The notes beneath the pieces were generated by a model. That model made no database searches and was not told the origin of the DNA. It saw only the letters and a program-made list of their open reading frames with translations. From Salticus scenicus (Eukaryota; Arthropoda; Arachnida; Araneae; Salticidae): 64,000 nucleotides of DNA. Shown one piece after another: positions 55,345 through 64,000 of this stretch (positions are counted from its first letter, which is position 1; every line of letters begins with the position of its first letter). The stretch lies in assembly GCA_963930645.1 (NCBI GenBank), contig OZ005648.1, positions 268,223,830 through 268,287,829 of the forward strand, written 5' to 3'. A program made the position numbers and the translations under genes.

Positions 55345-56276
55345 CGCAAGCGAAGTGATGACGTCACTGGCCGTCCATGGATGTAAGAAAAATATTTCCT
55401 ATGTTAATCGCCCATTGGATTTTTTGTAAAAAATTATTAAAAATCGAGGAAAATTATTTCCCGATTTTAATCCCTATATTTGGACATAGATATGTGTTAG
55501 TTATCGTGTGCATGCGTTAGATTAAGTTGTTTTTGCTGTAAAATTGATAAATTTGAATTTTAAATTTCAAAACTCTAGAAAAAAAAAAAAAAAAAAATGG
55601 GCAAACTTCCATATTCGATTGAAAACATAAACATTTCATTTCAAAGAATGATATTTACACACAATAAATATCCAACTAATATGATAATTAAAAGGAAAAT
55701 GATAAATATTCTATCATAATTTGGAGTCAAATTTGTTTTCAAATGTCTAAATAAAGCGTCTGGTATAAGATACTCATGTTGCAGCAGAATAGATTTCATA
55801 TCTATCATCCTTGGCGGAAAAAAACAATATCGCCAAATTTTCTGGCGAACATATTTAATTCCTTTCAAAAATCATGGTTATTTTTAACAACTTATATTAA
55901 GAGAGTATGAATAATCTTATGAAACAATATTTAGTGCAATACATATTACGAAAGTATACATCTGGCATGTATATTTTCATATTACGTTTTTGATTGCCAA
56001 ATACAAAAAACGCCAAGAATGACAAAGTTTTGAAATTTAAAATTAAAATTTTGTCAATTTGACAGCAAAATAACTCAATCTAACATATGCATATGATAAC
56101 TAATACATATCTATACTCAAATACTGGGATTAAAATCGGGAAATAATTTTCCTGGATTTTTAATAATTTTTTACAGAAAATCCAATGGGCGATTAACATA
56201 CATAGGACATAGGAAGTATTTTTCTTCCATCCACAGATGATCAGTGACATCACACTTCGCTTGCGTATTGTGAAAC
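55345..56276. repeat. Large foldback with ~235-bp arms
   Basis: Left arm from CAATACGCAAGCGAAGTG (55345) through 'tttcaaaactct' (about 55576); right arm is its inverted copy from about 56030 to CACTTCGCTTGCGTATTG (56259-56276), differing by a few substitutions and a short duplication. The spacer is about 450 bp. The arms have no coding. Arms of this length suggest a foldback/MULE-like or Helitron-derived MITE. Target duplication not resolved. Confidence 0.85.
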
Positions 56277-57118
56277 TGACATTCAAAGAAAGGTTTCAAA
56301 ATAAAATTTATTATTTCAAGACTTAGTTTTCATACTTCTACAAGTAGTACAGTTTTAGTATAGGACTCCCACAACGCCTTTTAAATTTTTGTAGCCATGT
56401 TGGAGATGACTTTTAATTATATATATATTATATTTGTTTGTTTGTTTAAAAAAAAAAAAAACTAATTCCTATTTTGATCATATTTTTATGATTGTATTTT
56501 TTAGTCACTTTATAATAATAATTCATATTTTGTAAATATTTTTAAAGTATTGCTAGGTTTAAAATGACTTTTAAACAACTTTTAAAAACACATTTTTCCG
56601 TAAAATAATGTCATTAGACAAATGTCATTTTTTCTTATTAGTTCATTGAAGTCTGCGAGCTTAAAAATATTGTTCATTTTAAATATTTTTTATCCTTGTG
56701 TATTTTATTAATTACACCGCTATCGTATCGTTTCGACAAAAAATAATTGTAACTGATCTACGTTAGAGAAATATTTTATAGATTTTTATGACACAAGTAT
56801 TGATATTGATATATTTGAAAGTCTAATTAAATAAACTTATTTACTTTTACTTTGATAGATTAGTTATCCCTCACAATAAAATTTTTTAGATTTTTCAACT
56901 ATATTTTTTAATTGTAGTACAGCTTTCTTTTCAAACTTAATATTTATGCACAATTTGATAGCTTTTAACATCTAGTTCCTATAGAATATTTTATTTTAAG
57001 TGCTTTTTATTTCTTTTTTTCCTCTTTAATCCTATCAACTTTTTATTTAAGAATAAAATAATTAACCATTACAGAACATCACAGATGCTTTTCGATTAAG
57101 AAAGGGATTATTTAAGTA
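56277..57118. other. AT-rich DNA, no gene seen
   Basis: An (AT)n-like tract at 56418-56430 followed by a TTTG repeat and an A run at 56450. Nothing else recognised. Confidence 0.5.
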
Positions 57119-57888
57119 CTAGCAGGCAACGCCCGCTTCGCTGGTCCCTATTTTTAAATGAATCACTATAATTACTGAATTCTCAAAATTGCATTAATTT
57201 TTATCACGTGAAAAAAAAAGAGAAACAAAATCTGATTAGGAAAAATGTCGCACCGGGTTCTCACTGCCTTCGGAAAAAAAAATTCCCAAAATGCTCTAAC
57301 TCTTATTTCTATTATTTCCCCCCTTCGCCCCCCCTCCCGTCTATCCTAATAATTTTACAAATTCGAAAATATCCGCAATCGATTTGTAAGTATGAAAAAC
57401 CTCTATACACCAGTTTTGAACGATCCATCTCTATTTTTATTTTTTGCCCCACCGCTTCCCCCCTTTCTGCCCCTACCAATAATTTTAAAAATTCGAAAAT
57501 ATCCGCAATCGATTTGTAAGTATTGAAAACCTCCATATACCAATTTTGAAGATCTAACTATTTTTATTTTTTTGCCCCCCCCCCCCTCTCTCCCCTCCCC
57601 GGCCCTCCTAATAACTTTACACTTTCGAAAATATCTCCATTCGACTTGCAGGCCTTTAAAACCTATCTGTACCAATTTTGAACGGCCTAACTGTATTTCT
57701 ATTTGTTTTTGCCCCATACCCCCCCCCCCCCCTGCTGCCCCTGGGGGCTGAATTTCTAAAATTCCAGAAATTGGCTTTTAGATATTTTTATTAGCTATAT
57801 TTTAGAGCAAAAATTTCACAAAAATCTGTTTTTTTTTGTTTGAGATATATAAGATTATGCGAAATCACGGTTTGCAATCAAAGGTAAT
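57119..57888 (-). mobile_element. Helitron 3' part (minus) with tandem repeats
   Basis: CTAG at 57119-57122 preceded by A and followed by 'caggcaacgcccgcttcgctgg'. On the minus strand this is the 'agcgaagcgggcgttgcctgCTAGT' type terminus. At about 57250-57735 three units of roughly 130 bp recur with 'cgaaaatatccgcaatcgatttgtaagtat' and a C-rich tract. The mariner at 57890 lies at its right side and may be inserted in it. Confidence 0.65.
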
Positions 57889-58419
57889 ATTGGGTGAGTG
57901 CGAAAGTTCTACCCGTTTTTGGATATGCAAATTTGCAATGGAACTGACGTCACACATTACATTGTAATGACGCAAATCGTCGGCTAATCAAACGTGTAGA
58001 TGCCTCACATATAAATGCATCGTGTCTCACGAAATTAATCATCCCCCCCCCCCCCCCAAAAAAAAAAAAAAAAAAAAAAAAAAGTCAGAGGGTGTAACAT
58101 GGAAAGCGAGAAGGAGCATACAAGACATCGTTTGTTATACGAGTTCGATAAAAAGAGTACGGTACCGCAGCATGTTGCAATGATTGTCAAGTTTATGGGG
58201 AGGATGCAATAGACGAAAACACATGTCGTCGATGGTTTAGTAAATTTAGGGAAGGAGACAAAAGCTGCCACGATCAGGCTAGGAGTGGACTGCTATCACG
58301 CGTTGGAGACGACGATATTGATCAAGCCATAAAGAACAACCCGAATCCAAACGTGCAAAAATTAGCGGCGACTTTCAACGTACACCGGTAGAGAGACTGC
58401 TGATTAAGTTGGGTTCCAC

Positions 58420-59025
58420 TAGAGCTCCTCCAATACAGGCTGGCTCATCGGGCATTTTGTTTCCCACACAGCGATTGTTGCCCACGCGATCCGAATTTCA
58501 AGTGTTATAAAAACACATAAAATGGGGGTTGCACAGCCGAAAATTGCTCAAATCATACCAGAACTGCTTTTAGAATGTTTAGATTTCCAACAGATGAAGA
58601 AAAGCAAAAGAAATGGGCTATTAATTGTCGAAAAGAAAATTGTACGCCTAGCTTTCAATCACAAATATGCAGTGTAATTATGATATGTTTTCTTGGATTT
58701 TTTGTATCATTTTTTTGTTTTTATTGCTATTTTATTATCTAAATTTTGTATTTTACAACATACACTACTTTTCAACGTGTATAAATATTAAAAATTAATT
58801 AATTTAACAGTATTAGTAACAGCTACTTTTTACTAGGAAATTTCGCCAAATATTACTGCCAAACTTATCAAATGTAAACAATATTTCGCTCTCTTGTTTT
58901 GGCAAACGCGCCATTTTAGGCGATAAAGACGCCGAGTAATAAGTCTGCAACTAAGCGTCGCCAAGCTATATTTCCGCTGTGCAACAATGGTCAGCTGTGA
59001 GCCAGCTCGTTTTGTAGGAGCCTTA
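58420..59025 (+). mobile_element. Non-autonomous P-element-like insertion
   Basis: Inserted in mariner with exact 8 bp duplication GGTTCCAC (58412-58419 and 59026-59033). Ends TAGAGCTCCTCCAATACAGG and, inverted, TAAGGCTCCTACAAAACGAG continue to GCTGGCTCA on both sides, a roughly 30 bp TIR with few mismatches. The left part encodes a THAP domain (58521-58673). An 8 bp duplication, about 31 bp TIRs and an N-terminal THAP domain together are the known features of P elements. The catalytic part is absent. Confidence 0.8.
58521..58673 (+). pseudogene. THAP-domain first exon of the P-like element
   Basis: The frame reads GGCTAENCSNHT with the C-x4-C pair, FRFPTDEEKQKKWAINC with the conserved Pro and Trp, and ENCTPSFQSQICS with the third Cys. 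In THAP domains this last block goes on as C-x2-H; here the frame stops matching right after ICS at a possible GT donor (58674), so the HF part probably lay in the next exon, now deleted. An ATG (58522) lies one base out of frame, which suggests a lost or mutated start. THAP domains bind DNA through C2CH zinc coordination. Confidence 0.8.
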
Positions 59026-59778
59026 GGTTCCACATAACCTGAGAGCTAATCAATGGGATGACCGAATCGCCACCTGTGTTTCCTTGCTTTCCCGGTACAA
59101 AAATGACCCATTCTTGACACGAATCGTGATAGGAGATGAGAAGTGGGTTATGTACCGTAACGTAAAGCGTCGTAGGACTTTGTGTCGCCCTTCTGATTCG
59201 CCTGTATGGATTTCGAAAGCTGAACTTCATCCCAAGGTGTTATTGAGTGTGTGGTGGGATGTGCAGGGAATAATTCACTGGGAGGTCCTGCCACTAAACC
59301 AAACCATGAATGCTGCCTTCTACTGTCTACAGTTAGACAGGCTGCATTCAAATTTGGTAGCAAAGCGGCCAGGTCTCATGAATCGTCGCGGTGTTATCCT
59401 TCATCCCAATAACGCCAGGCCACATGGTGCTGTAATCACTCGCCAAAAGTTACTGGGCTTTGGTTGAGAGGTTTTATCTCACCCTCCCTATTCTCCTGAC
59501 TTGGCACCAACTGACTATCATTTATTTCATGCGTTGAACAATTCCTTCAGTCAGAAAATCTTTGATGATCTTGATGCTGTGAAAACTGCCATCAAAGACT
59601 TTTTTGACTCGAAAACGCCGGAATTTTACCGCCGTGGGATTTATCTCCTACCAGAAAGATGGCAAGAGGTCATAGATAGCAATGGGGATAATGCACAATA
59701 ATAGGTACTGTTCATTTTGCGTTTATTTGCTCTTCTTTATGGGTAATAAAAACGGGTAGAACTTTTGCACTCACCCAA

Positions 59779-60330
59779 AAAATTGTAAAAAAAAAAAAAA
59801 AAAAAAAAAAAATTCTAATGTGTTTTTTTTATTTGATAATTAAAAATCAGCATATCTTGCTTTTGAATTTAGTACATAGATAAGAAAATTGGCTGTTATT
59901 AATTACCATATTATAACAAATACCCACTTTTTTAAAGATCATTTTGTTCAGTTTTGAATAAAACAAAAATGAGAGCAATTTTTTACAATTATACAATTTT
60001 CACCTTATATCCTGTATAAAATAAATGTGCTTTACATTATTTTATTTTACTTTAGTGCATTTAGCTTTACACCCTTTCATTTATAATTTTTTAAGATGAT
60101 TATTATAGACATTTTTCTTCTACAAGTTTTTTTTTTTTTTTTTTTCGTCTTCATTCATATATAATAACTTTTAATACAGCCAATCACACATAAATCACAT
60201 AACTAAAATCCTTCTCTGAAGCAAGATTACAAATGAAATAAATTGAATTAAAACTTAAAATCATTTACGTATAAACAATTTAGAAAATTCAATTAAAAAA
60301 GACACAATATAATAAAAAAAATAAAATTTT
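59779..60330. other. AT-rich DNA, no gene seen
   Basis: A run at 59787-59812, T run at 60129-60145. No ends or coding. Confidence 0.5.
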
Positions 60331-60407
60331 TTTGGCACGGAAAAAAAAAAAAAAAAAATGGTTTTTATGGGGAAAAAAACCAGTTGGTTTAAACCGTGCC
60401 AGCCCTG
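60331..60407 (-). mobile_element. hAT-like end fragment
   Basis: The right border on the minus strand starts CAGGGCTGGCACGGTTTAAA and continues 'ccaactggttttttt'. A short complementary 'ggcacgg' at 60334 suggests a very small or collapsed copy. No target duplication seen. Confidence 0.45.
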
Positions 60408-60810
60408 ACAGATAGTTTTATTCTTTCTTTCCCTTTTTAAGCATTTATTTTAAAACAGATATTCGACTTATTGGGATTTTCATTAATATGCGTCTGATTA
60501 TAGTAAATAAAAAATACAGCTAATAAAAAATGTATACGACAGCATGAATATAGCTAATAAAAAACCTGCTTATATTAAAAAACAGGGGCATTTATATTTA
60601 TTTATTTATTTTTATACGTACCGGCCTATTTTTATATCTATGTTAATGGTAAAATTTCTAACTGCCCACCAGTTGCACAGTAATAGTGATTTATAAAGCA
60701 GGAAAGTAACTTTGCTTTATAGAATTTATAAAGCAGAGTTACAGCATATTATAACAAAACGTATTTCCATTTTTTTTTTTTTTTTAAAGTCAAATTTTAA
60801 AATGGGAAAA
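60408..60810. other. AT-rich DNA, no gene seen
   Basis: (TTTA)n near 60594-60612 and a duplicated 'ttataaagcag' phrase at 60693 and 60727. No ends. Confidence 0.45.
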
Positions 60811-61157
60811 TCTATTCTATGGGAAATTTTCCTTTACAAATAACTTATTAACTAATACATATTTTTAAATTCTGTTTTCACATTTTGAAAATTCCCAGCT
60901 GTTAAATTGACGGACCTTTCTTAAAAAATTATTTTTTTAATTTTATATATTTTATTTTGAAGCTTCAAAATACGAATTTTCAATGTGAATTTTTTTCATT
61001 TTGCAATTTCAAAATAAAATATTAAAAATTAAAAAAATAGATTTTTAAAAAAGGTCCGTCAATTTAACAATTGGGAATTTTCTGAATGTGAAAACAGAAT
61101 TTAAAAATATGTATTAGTTAGTAAGTTATTTGTAAAGAAAATTTCTCTATAGAATAA
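60811..61157. repeat. Foldback with ~155-bp arms
   Basis: Left arm TCTATTCTATGGGAAATTTT (60811) through 'aattgacggacctt' is repeated inverted from 'aaggtccgtcaatttaac' to 'aaatttctctatagaata' (61157). The spacer is only about 35-45 bp of AT-rich sequence. The arms include 'aatacatatttttaaattctgttttcacat'. No coding. Confidence 0.85.
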
Positions 61158-61252
61158 CATTGGCTCGGGCTTCCGGCGACGGTAAGTGAAGAGAGCCGTT
61201 AAAGCTGGAAAGCCCACTAAGTGGGCGGTAGGGACCAAGTTGACTACCACTG
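61158..61252 (-). mobile_element. hAT (Charlie-like) end fragment
   Basis: On the minus strand it starts CAGTGGTAGTCAACTTGGTC followed by a 'gcccacttagtgggc' palindrome, typical of zinc-finger-type hAT heads. A related head is at 23415. The other end was not found; the element abuts the foldback. Confidence 0.5.
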
Positions 61253-62659
61253 ATTTACAACATTAAAATGAAAATGTTTTTGTGTACTTTATTTAGACTG
61301 AGTATATTTTGTCCTTGAAGATTCAATGAAATTGCATTTAAATGTTTGACTTACATATCCAAGATTCTCACAAACTCTGAACTATGATTGTAAACAATAA
61401 AAATTTACCATAAAAAACATTAACTTGATAAACCTTTTCAAAAACATTAAGTTGAAGTTTCAACATTTCTAAATGGAAGTAAAATGCACTTCCATGCGAT
61501 TACAAAAACCTTTTTTGAAGATATAATTTCAAAATACCTATAATCATAGCTATATATTTAGCTATTTATATACCTATAATATATTGTAATCTTTTAAGTC
61601 AGTATTGTAATCTTTTAAGTCAGAAAAAAGCTGTTTCTGACAGCTGTTCATTTCTTATGACGGCACTGCGATTAAACACAAAGAAAGAAAGGTTGAAATA
61701 TCCACAATTTTTTTTTTCTTTTTTTTTTTTTAAGAATTTTCAAATCTTTCTTAAGTTTTAAAAAATAAAAACAAGTATTTTTCATATAGATTATTATTTA
61801 AACTTTTTTTTTTTTTTTTTTTTTTTAAATAAAGCAACTTTTTTTTTAATAGTAGCTGAAAAATTTCATTCCTGTAAAAATTTCATTGATTCAAAAAGAA
61901 AAAGAGATTTAATTTAGAAATAAATAGACAAATAAACAGATAAAGTTTACAAAGCTACAAATAAAATGCTAAAAAAAAAAAAAGTGAACATCAATTTAAA
62001 AAAAAGTCGTAAATGATGTTGGCCTTTGTAATCTGAAGTGGCACCAAAATATATCCAGAAGATGGCGATCATTTAATGAGGCTTCTTCTTCTTCTTCTTC
62101 TTTTTTTTTAATTATGAGTTTCTCTTGAAATTATATACATTTAACGTGAACAATCTGAAAAAATGTGCAGTCGTTTTAAACAGGGGATAACCTGGATCTA
62201 TAAATATCACCAATGATTGTATTAAGAATGCAACTTTTTTATTGGTTGTTCAAAAATAAAAATAAATAAATAAATAAATAAAGATCTGAAAATGTCTTTT
62301 AATAGTTACAACTTATATACAGGGTGTTAAAAAACAAAACAAAAAAAGATTAAAGCGCGGTTTAATTCTTTACCTATTAGAGATAAGTACGCGTTGTGTA
62401 TTGCAAAAGCTTTTAAAATGAGATACAAAAGAAGACCAAATTTATGAAATTTTCTACCCGTTAACTTAAAAAAAAAAAAAAAAAGAACAAGTCCTTCCGG
62501 CTTATTCGGAAGGGTAGGTTGATTTCTTTTTCCTTATCAAGCAGCCGTCATTTTGTTTCAAAATGGCGGCTACAAATTATTAATGGACTTAGTAGAAATA
62601 TTGATGTAGGCTATCTACATATGGAGTTTTAAGCAAATCGGTTCATAAATACCTTTTTA
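61253..62659. other. AT-rich DNA, no gene seen
   Basis: Contains T runs (61717, 61806), a duplicated 'attgtaatcttttaagtcag' at 61582/61601, an (ATCTTCTTC)-like CTT tract at 62080-62101 and an AAAT microsatellite at 62262-62281. The 'tacagggtgttaaaaa' phrase at 62317 looks like a repeat boundary without partner. No gene. Confidence 0.45.
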
Positions 62660-64000
62660 TGTGAATTTAAAATTTTCAAGTGGCCGGCGCTTGGAAACAA
62701 GATGGTGGGCCAAGTTGACAAATATATCAAATGCATTTGTGAGATAAGACTACTATACAAATATAGTTCGAATTAATTCGGAATCTCAAAAGTCCTCGTG
62801 TTGAAAAATTAAGTGTCTGCCACTTGGATCAAAATGGCAGAGAAAGTTCCTCATCTAAAATATCGTTTCAAATTTGAAAATAATTTTTTTTTGTAGAAAT
62901 TCTTTCAAAGAGGCTTAGTAAATTGATAAAATGTTAGTTTTCTGCATTTCTAACTTGTTTTAGCATTAAAATAGCCTAATTTTTTCTTAAAAACGCATTA
63001 AAAAGATCCAGCAACGCAGGTAATGGATTTGGCGCCAAATTTGGCGACTTTTCCCCTATGGCGACTTTTTTGGCGACTTTTGGCGAGAAAATACTTATTA
63101 TCTATATACCAAAGATGGACGCAATAACGTGATTGGTTCACGAGTTACGTGAATTTTCTAGATTTTTGTTATTCGAATGATAAATCCACTTTTCAACTTT
63201 GATTTGAATTGATTAAGTATTTCTAAAGTTACCATGATAACAAATTTTCCAGTGGCCACCAGTTGGAAACAATACAGTGGAACAAGTTGCCCAGCAAACA
63301 TATCCAAGATATTTGAAGCATAGGTTCACTGTCCAACTGTGGTTTAAATCAGTACCGTGTTTCAAAAGGTAATTTTATGGCAAATTTTCAAGTGGCAGTC
63401 TAAGAGGTTGCAACTTGGAAACAATATGGCAAAAACACTTGCCCAGCGAAATCATCCAGTATACTTGTATAAGTTCCTTTTCCAGTTGTAGTTCAAATTA
63501 AATCAGTATTTCAAAATTTATCGTCATAAGAAATTTTCAGGTGGCACCACTTGGAAAAAAAAGCGGATTGAGATGCCCAGCGAACTTATCTGAGATATTT
63601 GAAGGATAAATCTACTACCCAAATTTGATGCGAATTGATTCTAATTTACTAAAGTTACCATATTGACAAACTTTCAAGTGGCAGCCACTTGGACATAAAA
63701 TTGCGGATCAAGTCACCAAGTGAACTTATCCTAGATATTTGAACCATAAGTTCACTATCCAACTTTTATTTGAATCAGTTAGTATTTTAAAAGTTATCGT
63801 GATGGCATATTTTCAAGTGGCAGTGTGATTTCAAGTGGCCGGAACTTAGAAACAAGATGTCGGGACAAGTTGCCCAGTGAAAACATTCAAGATAATTATA
63901 TGATAATATCACTGTCCAAATTTGGTTCGATTTGGAGTATTATTTTAGAAGCTATAGTGATTTTAAATTTTCAAGTGGGAGCCTGATTTCAAGTGGCCCC
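62660..64000 (+). repeat. Degenerate tandem array, runs off the window
   Basis: The phrase 'ttttcaagtggc..cacttggaaac' recurs at about 62678, 63249, 63390, 63537, 63675, 63812 and 63967, mostly 138-147 bp apart. Within each unit are 'caagttgcccagcgaac', 'atatttgaa.cataagttcact' and 'tttcaaaagttatc'. The array is interrupted at about 62840-63110 by the inverted dispersed repeat (62905-63100). No coding. Confidence 0.85.
62905..63100 (-). repeat. Dispersed repeat, copy 2 (copy 1 at 43545-43730)
   Basis: Inverted relative to copy 1. The palindromic head 'ttggcgccaaatttggcgac' and repeated 'ggcgactttt' are better preserved here. It lies within the terminal tandem array. Confidence 0.8.

Larger units (their letters stand above)
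58099..59701 (+). pseudogene. mariner transposase, broken
   Basis: Starts with ESEKEHTRHRLLYEFDKKS, frameshifts near 58180, then DENTCRRWFSKFREGDKSC (helix-turn-helix). The nested element interrupts it at 58420. Downstream comes VPHNLRANQWDDRIATC, then IVIGDEKWVMYRNVKRR (first Asp) and VLLSVWWDVQGIIHWEVL. HPNNARPHGA has Asn where the second catalytic Asp is expected (HxDNARPH). One TGA replaces Trp, and SPDLAPTDYHLFHALNN holds the third Asp. A missing catalytic Asp, the stop, frameshifts and the insertion all make it inactive. Confidence 0.93.
57890..59778 (+). mobile_element. mariner element carrying a nested insertion
   Basis: Ends TTGGGTGAGTGCGAAAGTTC and, inverted at 59759-59778, GAACTTTTGCACTCACCCAA, extended inward by 'tacccgttttt'. 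TA precedes the left end (57888-57889); the right flank is AA, so one copy of the target is mutated. Without the 606 bp insert (plus its 8 bp duplication) at 58420-59025 the length is about 1.28 kb, the normal mariner size. Confidence 0.93.

Noticed and set aside
57208..57717. Open frames on both strands around 57.2-57.7 kb
   Set aside because: They follow the 130 bp tandem repeats and their C-rich tracts; the repeated peptide is a by-product.

Overview
The window is eukaryotic nuclear DNA and almost certainly animal. It is strongly AT-rich and full of homopolymer and microsatellite tracts. Nearly everything identifiable is a mobile element or a remnant of one: Pao-type LTR retrotransposon, Penelope-like elements (PLEs) with GIY-YIG nuclease and hammerhead ribozymes, Tc1, mariner and pogo relatives, hAT-like elements and MITEs, Helitron ends, tRNA-derived SINEs and a P-element-like insertion. 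This mix fits an arthropod, most probably an arachnid, but no single host gene proves it. Only one short piece, a last exon near 39.4-40.0 kb on the minus strand, looks like a host gene.

Layout. 1-7.2 kb: AT-rich DNA with two copies of a tRNA-derived SINE, a GC-richer patch at 4.8-5.05 kb and a Helitron 3' end at 6258. 7.3-13.4 kb: a decayed Pao-type retrotransposon (gag knuckle, protease, RT, RNase H, integrase) carrying two MITEs, each with an exact target duplication. 14.4-19.5 kb: a decayed minus-strand gene of an uncharacterised repetitive family, bracketed by inverted copies of a roughly 330 bp repeat, so probably a DNA transposon of unassigned type. 20.3-21.0 kb: a deleted Tc1/mariner-family element. 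23.4-28.6 kb: hAT and Helitron pieces, a pogo-type MITE and a seven-unit array of a roughly 183 bp module. 29.5-38.4 kb: one Tc1 element split into at least five pieces by nested insertions. 38.7-43.4 kb: PLE remnants with hammerhead motifs, the host-like exon, a 500 bp inverted exon duplication and a Tigger-like fragment. 44.2-45.75 kb: a Helitron 3' portion with tandem repeats. 46.06-53.66 kb: two PLE copies head to head, one split by an IR/DR Tc1 element and the other by a 3.1 kb hAT-like element that holds unassigned, decayed coding sequence. 55.2-57.7 kb: two minus-strand Helitron ends and a large foldback. 57.89-59.78 kb: a mariner interrupted by a 606 bp element with 8 bp target duplication, about 30 bp inverted ends and a THAP domain, best read as a non-autonomous P-element relative. 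60-64 kb: hAT ends, a foldback and a tandem array running off the window.

The genes do not form a pathway. Their value is as an insertion record: in several places the host reading frame resumes exactly across an insertion, which fixes boundaries and target-site duplications without any alignment. No tool was run; all calls come from reading the sequence by eye.
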